Source of the DNA: Oscillospiraceae bacterium
GTDB lineage: Bacteria; Bacillota; Clostridia; Oscillospirales; Ruminococcaceae
Length of the DNA: 64,000 nt
Reading direction: 5' to 3'
NCBI GenBank assembly: GCA_017536625.1
Contig: JAFXGY010000013.1
Coordinates: forward strand, 1 to 64,000
Shown here: positions 1 through 8,117 of the stretch, one piece after another
Layout of the letters: each line of letters begins with the position of its first letter
How positions within the stretch are numbered: position 1 is the stretch's first letter
Notes under the pieces: model-generated
What the model saw: the letters and a program-made list of their open reading frames with translations, nothing else
What the model was told of the DNA's origin: nothing
Databases searched by the model: none
Made by a program: the position numbers and the translations under genes

Positions 1-225
1 AAAATCACCGAAGAATGCGGCGTAATTTCCGAAAACTCCCGCGGCTGGACCAAAGAACTCAACCTTGTAAGCTGGAACGACCGTCCCGCAAAATATGATA
101 TCCGCGAATGGGCTCCCGACCACAGCAGAATGGCAAAAGGCCTTACATTCACTGCAGAAGAACTCGGCGAACTCCGCAGACTTCTCGAAAACCTCGATCT
201 TCCCACCGAAGATCTTCCGGACTGA
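1..225 (+). CDS. YdbC/PC4-like ssDNA-binding protein (C-terminal part)
   Basis: The open frame runs from the first base to a TGA at 223-225 and encodes 74 residues; the start lies outside the window. The protein contains the sequence GWTKELNLVSWN followed by KYDIREW and a helical end rich in Leu and Glu. This pattern matches the YdbC family, which has the PC4/Sub1 transcriptional-coactivator fold and binds single-stranded nucleic acid. The family is only about 70-80 residues long, so very little is missing. A terminator hairpin follows before typA. Confidence 0.7.
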   Translation, partial: KITEECGVISENSRGWTKELNLVSWNDRPAKYDIREWAPDHSRMAKGLTFTAEELGELRRLLENLDLPTEDLPD

Positions 226-290
226 TTTAAAAAAGTCCGCAGGAAAGTTTTAAGAGATTTGTCCAATAACGGGCATTTCCACCGATTGAC

Positions 291-316
291 AAAAACGGGG
301 AACTGTCCGTTTTTTA
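291..316 (+). terminator. Intrinsic terminator after the YdbC-like gene
   Basis: AAAAACGG (291-298) pairs with CCGTTTTT (307-314) and the stem runs into T residues. It separates the first gene from typA. A TTGACA at 286-291 overlaps the stem, but no -10 element sits at the right distance from it. Confidence 0.55.
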
Positions 317-362
317 TGTTTATTTATTCCGGGAACAATCCCATAAGGAAGGAAGAAAAAAT

Positions 363-2189
363 TTGATTCGTGAAGATTTAAGAAACGTTGCAATTATTGC
401 CCACGTTGACCACGGCAAAACCACCATTGTTGATGAAATGCTCAAACAGAGCGGAACTTTCCGCGATAATCAGGTTGTTGAAGACCGAGTAATGGACTCC
501 GGCGACCTTGAACGCGAAAGAGGCATCACTATTCTTGCAAAAAACACTTCTGTCCATTATAAGGACGTAAAAATCAACATCATCGATACTCCCGGACACG
601 CAGACTTCGGCGGCGAAGTCGAACGTGTTCTTAAAATGGTCGATGGCGTAATCCTTCTCGTTGACGCTGCGGAAGGTCCCATGCCCCAGACCAGATTTGT
701 TCTTCAGAGAGCGCTCGAACTCAATCATCCGGTTATCGTCGTTGTAAACAAAGTCGATAAACCCGATGCAAGACTTGATGAAATCGGCGACGAGGTTCTC
801 GAGCTTCTTCTTGACCTCGATGCTTCCGAAGAACAGCTTGAAAGCCCCATGCTCTTCTGCTCCGGAAGAGAAGGTACCGCTTCCTTTGACCCCTATACCA
901 GAGGCAAAGACCTCCAGCCTCTTTTCGATACCATTCTCGAACATATTCCTGCTCCGGAAGGCGATGATGAAGGTCCGCTCCAGATGCTCGTTTCTTCCAT
1001 TGACTATAATGATTATGTGGGCAGAATCGGCATCGGCAGAGTCGAACGCGGCGTTCTTACCCCCAACAGAGATATTGTCGTAACCGATTATCACGGCGAA
1101 AAAGCTGACTATAAAGCAAGAATCGCAACCCTTTATCAGATTGAAGGACTTGGAAAAGAGCCCTGCGAAAAAGCAACTGTCGGAGATATCGTCTGCATTT
1201 CCGGTGTTTCTGATATCTATATCGGCGATACTGTATGCGCTCCCGATGCGGTTGAAGCACTTCCTTTCGTAAAAATCAGCGAACCCACCGTTGAAATGAC
1301 CTTCTGCGTAAACGACAGCCCCTTTGCCGGAAGAGAAGGCAAGTTTGTTACCAGCCGCCAGCTCCGCGACAGACTTTACAGAGAACTTCTCAAAGACGTT
1401 TCTCTCCGTGTTTCCGATACCGACACCACGGATAAATTCTCCGTCTGCGGAAGAGGCGAGATGCATCTTTCCATCCTTATTGAAACCATGCGCCGCGAAG
1501 GCTATGAATTCGCTGTTTCCACCCCGAAGGTTCTTTATAAGACCATCGACGGTGTTCTTCATGAACCGATCGAACTTCTTTCCATCGACGTTCCGGAAGA
1601 AAGCGTCGGCAATATCATGTCCGCCATGGGCAACAGAAAAGGCGAGCTTACCAAAATGGCACCTTTCGGAAGCCGCATGCGTCTTGAATTCAAAATTCCT
1701 TCCCGCGGACTTTTTGGTTACAGAAACGAATTTATGACCGATACCAAAGGCGAAGGCATTATGAGCTCCGTTTTCGACAGCTACGCACCTTTTAAAGGCG
1801 ATATCCAGCGCAGAGCAACCGGAAGCCTTATTTCCTTCGAAACCGGCGAATCCATCACCTATGGCCTTTTCAATGCCCAGGAACGCGGCCAGCTCTTTAT
1901 TGGACCCGGTGTTCCGGTTTATGAAGGAATGGTAGTTGGTTCTTCCCCCAAAGCGGAAGATATTGCGGTAAACGTCTGCAAAACCAAACACCTTACCAAC
2001 ACCCGTGCATCCGGTTCCGACGATGCTCTTCGTCTTGTTCCGTTCAAGAGAATGAGCCTTGAAGCTTCCATCGAATTCCTCAAAGACGATGAACTTCTTG
2101 AAGTAACCCCGAAAAATATCAGAATCCGCAAAAAGATTCTTGATAACAACCTTCGTATGAAAGCACGCTTCAAAAATAAAAACGACTGA
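363..2189 (+). CDS. typA: Ribosome-associated GTPase TypA/BipA
   Basis: TypA (BipA) is a translational GTPase of the EF-G/LepA superfamily that binds the 70S ribosome and supports subunit assembly and stress or cold growth. All G motifs are visible: P-loop AHVDHGKT (residues 13-20), RGIT (53-56), DTPGH (75-79) and NKVD (129-132). The family-typical C-terminal region follows, and 608 residues is the normal length. Translation starts at a TTG preceded by the purine-rich AAGGAAGGAAG. The gene is monocistronic, with its own terminator at 2196-2224. Confidence 0.96.
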   Translation: MIREDLRNVAIIAHVDHGKTTIVDEMLKQSGTFRDNQVVEDRVMDSGDLERERGITILAKNTSVHYKDVKINIIDTPGHADFGGEVERVLKMVDGVILLVDAAEGPMPQTRFVLQRALELNHPVIVVVNKVDKPDARLDEIGDEVLELLLDLDASEEQLESPMLFCSGREGTASFDPYTRGKDLQPLFDTILEHIPAPEGDDEGPLQMLVSSIDYNDYVGRIGIGRVERGVLTPNRDIVVTDYHGEKADYKARIATLYQIEGLGKEPCEKATVGDIVCISGVSDIYIGDTVCAPDAVEALPFVKISEPTVEMTFCVNDSPFAGREGKFVTSRQLRDRLYRELLKDVSLRVSDTDTTDKFSVCGRGEMHLSILIETMRREGYEFAVSTPKVLYKTIDGVLHEPIELLSIDVPEESVGNIMSAMGNRKGELTKMAPFGSRMRLEFKIPSRGLFGYRNEFMTDTKGEGIMSSVFDSYAPFKGDIQRRATGSLISFETGESITYGLFNAQERGQLFIGPGVPVYEGMVVGSSPKAEDIAVNVCKTKHLTNTRASGSDDALRLVPFKRMSLEASIEFLKDDELLEVTPKNIRIRKKILDNNLRMKARFKNKND

Positions 2190-2195
2190 TTTTTC

Positions 2196-2224
2196 AAGCT
2201 CCCCGGAAGGGGAGCTTTTTTTAT
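2196..2224 (+). terminator. Intrinsic terminator of typA
   Basis: AAGCTCCCC (2196-2204), loop GGAA, GGGGAGCTT (2209-2217), then a T-run. It begins seven bases after the typA stop codon. Confidence 0.9.
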
Positions 2225-2287
2225 AAAATCAGGAGGAAAAAACTGAAAAATTTTGAATAATTCCAACAATGAAAATGGTGTTTTTTG

Positions 2288-2315
2288 TTGACAAAATTGC
2301 TAAAATTACTATAAT
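2288..2315 (+). promoter_or_regulatory. SigA-type promoter of eutBC
   Basis: Consensus TTGACA (2288-2293) and TATAAT (2310-2315) are separated by 16 bp. The predicted transcript starts near 2322, leaving a leader of about 158 nt before the eutB start. Confidence 0.8.
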
Positions 2316-2322
2316 ATATTTA

Positions 2323-2479
2323 TATAGGTGGGGGTATATCCATGCCTATAGATTACGTAATTATGTGAAATTACGTCCGAGGTTCGGAGATGTTTTGGGA
2401 CGTGGTTTCACGTAAAACGGATAAAATAATTGACCAGCTTTTTGCGGTTTATCGCAGAAAACGGAAAGGAGTTTTCACC
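2323..2479 (+). promoter_or_regulatory. Structured 5' leader of eutBC with several hairpins
   Basis: The untranslated leader holds a series of inverted repeats. TATAGG/CCTATA lies at 2323-2328 and 2345-2350. ACGTAATT/AATTACGT (2355-2362, 2369-2376) closes a 6-nt loop. TCCGA/TCGGA lies at 2376-2380 and 2384-2388. ACGTG/CACGT lies at 2400-2404 and 2409-2413. TGCG/CGCA (2443-2446, 2453-2456) closes a second 6-nt loop. Ethanolamine genes in other Firmicutes are controlled by ANTAR antitermination at paired 6-nt-loop hairpins or by B12 riboswitches. Neither 6-nt loop here shows the A1/G4 bases I would expect of an ANTAR target, and I see no B12 box. No intrinsic terminator is visible. Its function is unknown. 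Confidence 0.45.
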
Positions 2480-3850
2480 TTGAAACTGAAAACCAGACTT
2501 AACGGAAAAACTTATGAATTCCGTGATGTCACAGACGTTCTCGCAAAAGCTAACGAACCCAAATCCGGCGACAGATATCTTGGTATCGCACCCGAAACTG
2601 TTTCCGAAAAGATCGCAGCTAAAGTTGTTCTCAGCGAGCTTACCGTTGCTGACATCACCGAAAACCCCGTTGTTCCTTATGAGAAAGACGAGGTAACCAG
2701 AGTTGAGATCGACTCCATGAACAAACGTATGTACGATAAATTCAAGAACTACACCATTGCTGAAGTTCGTGAATGGATCATGGATCACAACACCACCACC
2801 AACGACCTTTACCGCGCAAGCTATGCTTGGATCGGTGAAACTGTTGCAGCAGTCGCAAAAATCTGCTCCGCTTCCGACCTTATCTATGGCGCAAGCAAAT
2901 GCTGCAGACCTACCCGCTGCGAAACCCAGATCGGTCTTCCCGGAACTCTTTCCTTCCGTGCACAGTGCAACTCCAGCACCGACGACCCCGAAACCATCCT
3001 TCTTGGTGTTCAGGAAGCTGTTTCTTTCGGTTCCGGTGACCTTTGCTTCGGTATCAACCCTGTTGAAGACACCGTTGAAACCACCCAGAGAATTTCTCAT
3101 GCACTCCGCGACTTCGAAGATAAATGGGATATTCCTACCCAGATTTCCGTTCTCTCTCACGTAACCACCCAGATGCAGTCCGTTCGTGAAGGCGCACCGC
3201 TTTCCATGTTCTTCCAGTCCATCGCCGGAACCCAGAGTGCTTGCGAAGCATTCGGCGTTGATAAAGCTCTCCTTCTCGAAGCTTATGACCTTGCAAAACA
3301 GGAATGCTATGGTACCGGTATGAACAAACTTTATTTCGAAACCGGCCAAGGTTCCGAAATGTCCATCGACTGCGATGAAGGCGCAGACGAAATGACCCTT
3401 GAAGCACGTACCTATGGCTTTGCCCGTAACTTTGAACCTTTCGGCGTAAACAACGTAACCGGCTTCATCGGACCGGAAACCATTTATGACGGTAAAGAAA
3501 TGATCCGTGGTAACCTTGAAGACCACTTCATGGCAAAAATCATCGGTCTTCCTATGGGTATGGCACCTTGCTTCACCAACCACACCGGCATCACCCAGGA
3601 TGACCAGGAAATTGCATGCCTGCTCCTCAACGCAGCAAACTGCAACTATTATATGGGCGTTCCTATGGGCGACGACGTAATGCTTGCATATCAGGACGTT
3701 TCCTTCCATGACGACAACACCATGCGCGAACTCAGCCACAGAAAACCTGCTCCTGAATTCCACAAATGGGCAATCAAGATGGGCATCCTCGATGAAGAAG
3801 GCCGTCTTGGCGAACGTGCAGGCGACGCATCCATGTTCTTCGCTAAATAA
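2480..3850 (+). CDS. eutB: Ethanolamine ammonia-lyase large subunit
   Basis: EutB is the catalytic TIM-barrel subunit of adenosylcobalamin-dependent ethanolamine ammonia-lyase, which converts ethanolamine to acetaldehyde and ammonia. The sequence matches the family from end to end: an MKLKT start, LSELTVADI, AVAKICS.ADLIYG, IPTQ..VLSHVTTQ, YFETGQGS, GFIGPE.IYD and the final RAGD.S.FF. I chose the TTG at 2480, which follows AAAGGAG (2466-2472) and gives 456 residues, as in E. coli EutB (about 453). The frame is open for 30 more codons upstream, but that part does not resemble the family. eutC follows after 20 bp. No eutA reactivase or microcompartment gene is in the window. Confidence 0.96.
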   Translation: MKLKTRLNGKTYEFRDVTDVLAKANEPKSGDRYLGIAPETVSEKIAAKVVLSELTVADITENPVVPYEKDEVTRVEIDSMNKRMYDKFKNYTIAEVREWIMDHNTTTNDLYRASYAWIGETVAAVAKICSASDLIYGASKCCRPTRCETQIGLPGTLSFRAQCNSSTDDPETILLGVQEAVSFGSGDLCFGINPVEDTVETTQRISHALRDFEDKWDIPTQISVLSHVTTQMQSVREGAPLSMFFQSIAGTQSACEAFGVDKALLLEAYDLAKQECYGTGMNKLYFETGQGSEMSIDCDEGADEMTLEARTYGFARNFEPFGVNNVTGFIGPETIYDGKEMIRGNLEDHFMAKIIGLPMGMAPCFTNHTGITQDDQEIACLLLNAANCNYYMGVPMGDDVMLAYQDVSFHDDNTMRELSHRKPAPEFHKWAIKMGILDEEGRLGERAGDASMFFAK

Positions 3851-3870
3851 GAAAGGAGGCTGCAATTATA

Positions 3871-4731
3871 ATGAACGATACCGAACTTATGAAAATCATC
3901 CGTGAAGCTATCGCACAGGCCACCAAAGGCGAAGCAGCTCCGAAATGTGAGTGCAAATGCGAGTGCGACGGAGAAGTAGAAGACATCTCCGCATATAGCC
4001 TCAGAGAAGAATTCAACATCCCGAATCCTTATAACAAAGAAGAGTATATGAGACTCAAAGCCAAAACCGACGCACGTCTTGGCGTTTGGAGAGCAGGCCC
4101 TCGTCCTCTTACCAGAACTACTCTTCGTGTCCGCGCAGATAACGCTGCTGCAATGGACGCAGTTTTCAACGATGTTCATGAAGAATATCTTGAAAGAAAT
4201 AACCTCAAAACTTATCAGACCAAATGCGACAGCAAAGAAACTTACCTCACCAGACCTGACCTTGGCCGTGTATTCGATGACGAAACCGCTGCACAGATTA
4301 AAAAAGATTGCATCGCAGAACCCGACGTACAGATCGTTGTTTCCGATGGTCTTTCTTCTTCCGCAGTTGAAGCAAACATCGATGCAGTTCTTCCTGCAAT
4401 CTATAACGGTCTTAAAGCAACCGGTCTCAAAGTTGGTACTCCTTTCTTTGTAAAATACGGACGTGTTGGTGCAGAAGACTCCGTTGCAAAAATCCTCGAC
4501 GCAAAAGTAACCGTAATCCTTCTCGGTGAAAGACCCGGACTTGCAACCTCCAGTTCTCTTTCCGCATACTGCGTATATGGCGGCTATCCCGGCATTCCGG
4601 AAGCAAACCGTACCGTAGTTTCCAACATCCACAAAGCAGGTACTCCTCCGGTAGAAGCAGGCGCATATATCGCAGAACTCTGCAAACAGATGTATGACAA
4701 AAAAGCTTCCGGTCTTGACCTCAAGGCATAA
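3871..4731 (+). CDS. eutC: Ethanolamine ammonia-lyase small subunit
   Basis: EutC completes the B12-binding ethanolamine ammonia-lyase with EutB. The C-terminal two thirds carry the family signatures: ARLGVWRAGPRP, VSDGLSS.AVE, GERPGL, DSLSAY-like SLSAY and a late NIHK.GTPPVEAG. At 286 residues it is close to the E. coli protein (295). A short acidic and Cys-rich linker (KCECKCECDG, about residues 27-36) joins the N-terminal helix to the core; the linker is unusual and could bind metal, but this is speculative. A strong AAAGGAGG (3852-3859) precedes the ATG. It is transcribed with eutB and ends at the terminator at 4744-4776. Confidence 0.95.
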   Translation: MNDTELMKIIREAIAQATKGEAAPKCECKCECDGEVEDISAYSLREEFNIPNPYNKEEYMRLKAKTDARLGVWRAGPRPLTRTTLRVRADNAAAMDAVFNDVHEEYLERNNLKTYQTKCDSKETYLTRPDLGRVFDDETAAQIKKDCIAEPDVQIVVSDGLSSSAVEANIDAVLPAIYNGLKATGLKVGTPFFVKYGRVGAEDSVAKILDAKVTVILLGERPGLATSSSLSAYCVYGGYPGIPEANRTVVSNIHKAGTPPVEAGAYIAELCKQMYDKKASGLDLKA

Positions 4732-4743
4732 GTTACATAATTT

Positions 4744-4776
4744 AAGCGGTGCTCATTTTGAGCACCGCTTTTTTTG
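4744..4776 (+). terminator. Terminator of eutBC with a GTGCTCA/TGAGCAC stem
   Basis: A perfect 12-bp stem (4744-4755 with 4759-4770) has a TTT loop and is followed by seven T. The inner part of the stem is GTGCTCA/TGAGCAC, a word that recurs through the window. Confidence 0.93.
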
Positions 4777-4798
4777 TGAAATTATTTTAGCGGTTTAC

Positions 4799-4827
4799 TT
4801 GACAAAAGCGTTAAAAGGTGATATAAA
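4799..4827 (+). promoter_or_regulatory. SigA-type promoter of the trpB T-box transcript
   Basis: TTGACA (4799-4804) and TATAAA (4822-4827) have an optimal 17-bp spacer. Transcription would start about 20 bp before the T-box stem I. Confidence 0.8.
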
Positions 4828-4844
4828 TATTTTATAATATTTAA

Positions 4845-5110
4845 AAACCGATGATTGAGAATAGTAACTTTCATGGCGGTTAAAAGAGAGCGGCCGATGA
4901 TGGAAATGCCGCAACCTTAATGGAAGCGAATGGGCTCATGAGGGCAGAAGGAAAACGCTTTTTTGCGCGAGTAATAGCTGCCGGCGCCGGACCGTTATCA
5001 AACCGGAAGGATATGAATGTATCCGCAAAGTGGGCTTTTGCCAATACGGGTGGCACCGCAGAGATTTTTTCGTCTTTGTCCTGTTTTGATGGGGGACAGA
5101 GGCTTTTTTA
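4845..5110 (+). promoter_or_regulatory. T-box riboswitch with Trp specifier (UGG)
   Basis: This 460-bp gene-free stretch holds a T-box leader. Visible elements are the AGTA and AGAGAG purine motifs of stem I, the specifier loop GAA-TGG-G with codon UGG (4931-4933, tryptophan), and the T-box core GGGTGGCACCGC (5048-5059). The bulge UGGC (5051-5054) would pair with a tRNA 3' end GCCA, which fits the G discriminator of bacterial tRNA-Trp. An intrinsic terminator follows. By family knowledge, uncharged tRNA-Trp stabilises the antiterminator and switches on trpB. An 84-codon open frame across this leader (4920-5174) is not a gene. Confidence 0.93.
5074..5110 (+). terminator. Terminator of the trpB T-box
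   Basis: CTTTGTCC (5074-5081) pairs with GGACAGAG (5094-5101), with one G-U pair, and a T6 run follows (5104-5109). It is the regulated terminator of the T-box leader. Confidence 0.85.
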
Positions 5111-5194
5111 TTTTGGAGGAGTTTATTATGAAGCGATGGCGATTTTTAAAATAATTTGCAGTAAATTATTTTAATTTGAAAGGAAATTACCGCT

Positions 5195-6430
5195 ATGTAT
5201 ATGAGTTATAAAGATTTTGACCGTTATCTTAAAGATTATCCGAATAAAGACGGATTTTTCGGCACTTTCGGCGGACAGTTTATTCCGGATGAACTTGTTC
5301 CTGCATTCAGAGAAATCGACAATGCTTACGAAACAATCTGCCACAGCGCCCAGTTTATCAACGAGCTCCGCAGAATCAGAAAAGAATTCCAGGGAAGAGC
5401 GACCCCGGTCTATCATTGCGAAAGACTTTCGAATCACCTTGGAAAATGCCAGATTTACCTTAAAAGGGAAGACCTTAACCACACCGGTGCCCATAAGCTG
5501 AACCACTGCATGGGCGAAGGTCTGCTTGCAAAATATATGGGCAAGAAAAAACTCATTGCGGAAACCGGCGCAGGTCAGCACGGCGTTGCCATTGCAACCG
5601 CAGCGGCTTATTTCGGACTTGAGTGTGACGTTTATATGGGCGAAGTTGATATTGAAAAACAGGCTCCCAATGTCACAAGAATGAAGCTTCTCGGCGCAAA
5701 CGTAATTCCCGTAACAAAAGGTCTTAAAACCCTTAAAGAGGCCGTTGACGCAGCTTTTGAAGCATATATGAATGAATATAAAGATGCCATTTACTGCATA
5801 GGTTCCGTTGTTGGTCCTCATCCTTTCCCGAAGATGGTCCGTGATTTCCAGTCCATAGTCGGTATTGAAGCAAGAGAACAGTTCCTTGAAATGACAGGAA
5901 TCATGCCCGATGCGGTGGCTGCATGCGTCGGCGGAGGTTCCAACTCCATAGGAATGTTTGTTCCGTTCCTCGGCGATCCGGTTGATATTTACGGTGTTGA
6001 ACCGCTGGGAAGAGGTTCTGCGGTCGGTGACCATGCCGCTTCCATGGCATACGGAAAACCCGGTATTCTTCATGGATTCAACAGCTATCTGCTCCAGGAT
6101 GAAAACGGCGATCCCAGCCCGGTTTATTCCATAGCAAGCGGTCTGGATTATCCTTCCGTCGGTCCGGAACACGCTTTCCTTCGTGACGTAGGCAGAGTAA
6201 ATTATGTCGCCATCAGCGACGAGGAAGCAATGGAAGCTTTCTATAAGCTTTGCCGTTTCGAGGGCATTATTCCTGCGGTAGAAAGTTCCCATGCAGTTGC
6301 TTTTGCCATGAAATACGCAAGAGAGCATGATACCGGTTCGATCCTCGTAAATCTTTCCGGTCGCGGCGATAAGGATATGGATTTCGTTGTGGAACAGTAC
6401 GGACTTGGCGAAAGATTTGTGGATATGTGA
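5195..6430 (+). CDS. trpB: Tryptophan synthase beta chain
   Basis: TrpB is the PLP enzyme that joins indole and serine to give tryptophan. The PLP lysine motif HTGAHKLNH (Lys about 101), the catalytic AETGAGQHG segment (Glu about 123), the phosphate loop GGGSNSIG and the C-terminal SGRGDKD are all present. The length of 411 residues is normal. I chose the ATG at 5195 because AAAGG sits about 10 bases upstream; the next in-frame ATG (5201) is too far from it. The gene stands alone under a Trp T-box, with no trpA or other trp gene nearby, so it may salvage indole or pair with a distant trpA. Confidence 0.95.
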   Translation: MYMSYKDFDRYLKDYPNKDGFFGTFGGQFIPDELVPAFREIDNAYETICHSAQFINELRRIRKEFQGRATPVYHCERLSNHLGKCQIYLKREDLNHTGAHKLNHCMGEGLLAKYMGKKKLIAETGAGQHGVAIATAAAYFGLECDVYMGEVDIEKQAPNVTRMKLLGANVIPVTKGLKTLKEAVDAAFEAYMNEYKDAIYCIGSVVGPHPFPKMVRDFQSIVGIEAREQFLEMTGIMPDAVAACVGGGSNSIGMFVPFLGDPVDIYGVEPLGRGSAVGDHAASMAYGKPGILHGFNSYLLQDENGDPSPVYSIASGLDYPSVGPEHAFLRDVGRVNYVAISDEEAMEAFYKLCRFEGIIPAVESSHAVAFAMKYAREHDTGSILVNLSGRGDKDMDFVVEQYGLGERFVDM

Positions 6431-6440
6431 TAAAAACAGA

Positions 6441-6468
6441 AAAAAAGCCCGCATTTGCGGGCTTTTTT
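6441..6468. terminator. Bidirectional terminator between trpB and the SDR gene
   Basis: AAAAAAGCCCGCA (6441-6453) pairs with TGCGGGCTTTTTT (6456-6468). T-runs exist on both strands, so it can end both convergent transcripts. Confidence 0.92.
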
Positions 6469-6489
6469 GATGTGTAAAGCGGATGCACG

Positions 6490-7290
6490 TTACAGCTTGT
6501 GCGCGTTATTTACATTGCCTTTGTTGAGAAAAGCAGAGGTCTTTGTGTTGATAGTTCGAGGAGTAAACCGTGAAAAGAAGGCGAGAGCCTTGATATGTGC
6601 GCCGTGGAGTGCAATGGATTTGTTTTTCATCATAGCTTTATAACCTGTAACGGCAACGTCGGCGGCGTTTGCGGGTTTAAGATATCTGAATGCGTTCGAT
6701 TTATCATATTCTGCGGTTTTTCCGAAGTTTGTGTATGTAGGTCCGGGGCAAAGACAGGTTACGGAAACATTTCTGCTTTTGAATTCTTCGTTAAGCGCTT
6801 CGGAAAAACTGAGGACGAAAGCCTTGCTCGCAAAATAAACGGACATATAGGGTCCGGCGGTGAAAGCGGCAATAGATGCCACATTAAGGATTTTTCCTTC
6901 TCCGCGGTTATACATGACCCTTCCGAAAAGGTGGCAAAGCTCCATAAGGGAGAGCACATTGAGCTTTACCATTTTTTCGTGTGTTTCGAAATCTGTATGG
7001 AGATAGCGATGGTTATCGCCGAAACCGGCATTATTTATAAGATAATCCACCATGTGTCCGTCGGAAGTTACTTCGCTGAAAAGTTCTTTTGCCGCATTTT
7101 CCTTTGCAAGGTCTTTGGCATAGACATAAGCAAAAATTCTGTATTTTTCCTGCAGTTTCTTCTGAATTTCGAAGAGTTTTTCTTCATTTCTTGCAACGAG
7201 GATTACGTTATCGCCATTGGAGGCGAAAATTTTTGCAAATTCATATCCGATTCCGGAGGAAGCTCCGGTTATAAGAACGGTTTTTCTCAT
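6490..7290 (-). CDS. Short-chain dehydrogenase/reductase (DltE/YqjQ-like)
   Basis: This 266-residue classical SDR starts with the NAD(P)-binding TGASSGIG at residues 7-14, then has INNAG, the catalytic Ser in NVASIAAF, and YFASK with the Tyr and Lys of the active site. NVILVARNEEKL suggests NADP preference (inference from the basic Arg after strand 2). The substrate cannot be read from the sequence; relatives are annotated as general oxidoreductases of the DltE group. GGAG precedes the ATG, and the gene begins 11 bp after the amidotransferase stop, so the two form an operon. Confidence 0.88.
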   Translation of the reverse strand: MRKTVLITGASSGIGYEFAKIFASNGDNVILVARNEEKLFEIQKKLQEKYRIFAYVYAKDLAKENAAKELFSEVTSDGHMVDYLINNAGFGDNHRYLHTDFETHEKMVKLNVLSLMELCHLFGRVMYNRGEGKILNVASIAAFTAGPYMSVYFASKAFVLSFSEALNEEFKSRNVSVTCLCPGPTYTNFGKTAEYDKSNAFRYLKPANAADVAVTGYKAMMKNKSIALHGAHIKALAFFSRFTPRTINTKTSAFLNKGNVNNAHKL

Positions 7291-7301
7291 TTTTTCTCCT
7301 T

Positions 7302-8006
7302 TTATTTTGAAGAACAGACTTTTATGAATTCTTCAAGAATTTTTTCGTTTATCGAAACTTTATCCTGGTTGCGTTCGGGGTGCCATTGGATTCCGAGAAC
7401 AAATTTTTTATTTTTATGATATATGGCTTCGATGATTCCGTCATCAGCGACAGCTGCAACAGAAAAATCCGGAGCAAGATCTTTGACTGCCTGGTGATGA
7501 TAGCTGTTCACAAGATAAGTTCCGAACCCGGCAGCGCAGGAAAGAGGGGATTCCTTTTCGATTCTGATGTTGTGGAAGGCGACTTCCGGCTTCGGAAGAA
7601 GATGGGTCACCGCAAATCCGTGTTCGGAAGGAATATCCTGGATAAGGCTTCCTCCGCAAAAAACGTTGAGAGCCTGCATTCCGCGGCATATTCCAAGAAC
7701 GGGAATATTCGCTTCAAGCGCAAGGCGGATAACAGCGTTTTCACATTCATCGGTGATTTCGGAAATATTTACGCTTTTTCCGGAATTCTCCTGTCCATAG
7801 TATTTCGGGTCGATATCATATCCACCGGAAAGAATGATTCCGTCAATATTCCGGATAATTTCATAAATGGTTTTCTGGTCGGAAGAAAGGGGAATGATAA
7901 AAGGGATACCGCCGAAACGGATTATTTCATCAAGATACTGTTTATTAAGATAAACTCTTTTGTTTTCCTCGTCAAAAGAAGGAAAAATTCCGATAATGGG
8001 TTTCAT
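7302..8006 (-). CDS. Class I glutamine amidotransferase, peptidase C26 (PuuD-like)
   Basis: The fold is that of gamma-glutamyl hydrolases such as PuuD, which cleaves gamma-glutamyl-GABA. The oxyanion strand ILSGGYDIDP, the nucleophile elbow LGICRGMQ (Cys about 105) and the His-Glu pair in QWHPE are all visible, so the triad is intact. Length is 234 residues, typical of the family. It is the first gene of an operon with the SDR. AAGGAGG lies six bases before the ATG. No other polyamine-degradation gene is adjacent, so the exact substrate is open. Confidence 0.85.
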   Translation of the reverse strand: MKPIIGIFPSFDEENKRVYLNKQYLDEIIRFGGIPFIIPLSSDQKTIYEIIRNIDGIILSGGYDIDPKYYGQENSGKSVNISEITDECENAVIRLALEANIPVLGICRGMQALNVFCGGSLIQDIPSEHGFAVTHLLPKPEVAFHNIRIEKESPLSCAAGFGTYLVNSYHHQAVKDLAPDFSVAAVADDGIIEAIYHKNKKFVLGIQWHPERNQDKVSINEKILEEFIKVCSSK

Positions 8007-8035
8007 GGTACATCCTCCTTGAAAATTCTGTAATT

Positions 8036-8064
8036 ATTATAATCTATTATAAAAAATTTTGCAA
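8036..8064 (-). promoter_or_regulatory. Promoter of the amidotransferase-SDR operon
   Basis: On the minus strand TTGCAA (8064-8059) and TATAAT (8041-8036) have a 17-bp spacer. It lies back to back with the promoter of the plus-strand membrane gene. Confidence 0.7.
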
Positions 8065-8068
8065 TGAA

Positions 8069-8098
8069 TTGAAAAAAGTGTTAAAATAATAATATAAA
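8069..8098 (+). promoter_or_regulatory. Promoter of the PfoR-like gene
   Basis: TTGAAA (8069-8074) and TATAAA (8093-8098) are 18 bp apart, and AGGAG (8105-8109) precedes the ATG at 8118. Confidence 0.55.
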
Positions 8099-8117
8099 TA
8101 TTTCAGGAGATGAAAAA

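Noticed and set aside
378..1991. Long minus-strand open frame opposite typA (537 codons)
   Set aside because: It mirrors the biased codon use of typA, has no ribosome binding site and resembles no family. The same applies to the long antisense frames opposite eutB, the GH2 gene, oppC, oppF and ileS.
2355..2376. ANTAR (EutV-type) antitermination site before eutB
   Set aside because: The 6-nt loop ATGTGA lacks the expected G at position 4, the second 6-nt loop also fails, and there is no terminator overlapping the second hairpin.
2390..2479. N-terminal extension of EutB by 30 residues
   Set aside because: The added residues do not match EutB. The TTG at 2480 has a good ribosome binding site and gives the family length.
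4920..5174. 84-codon open frame before trpB
   Set aside because: It lies across the T-box specifier, core and terminator, so it is structural RNA and not a gene.
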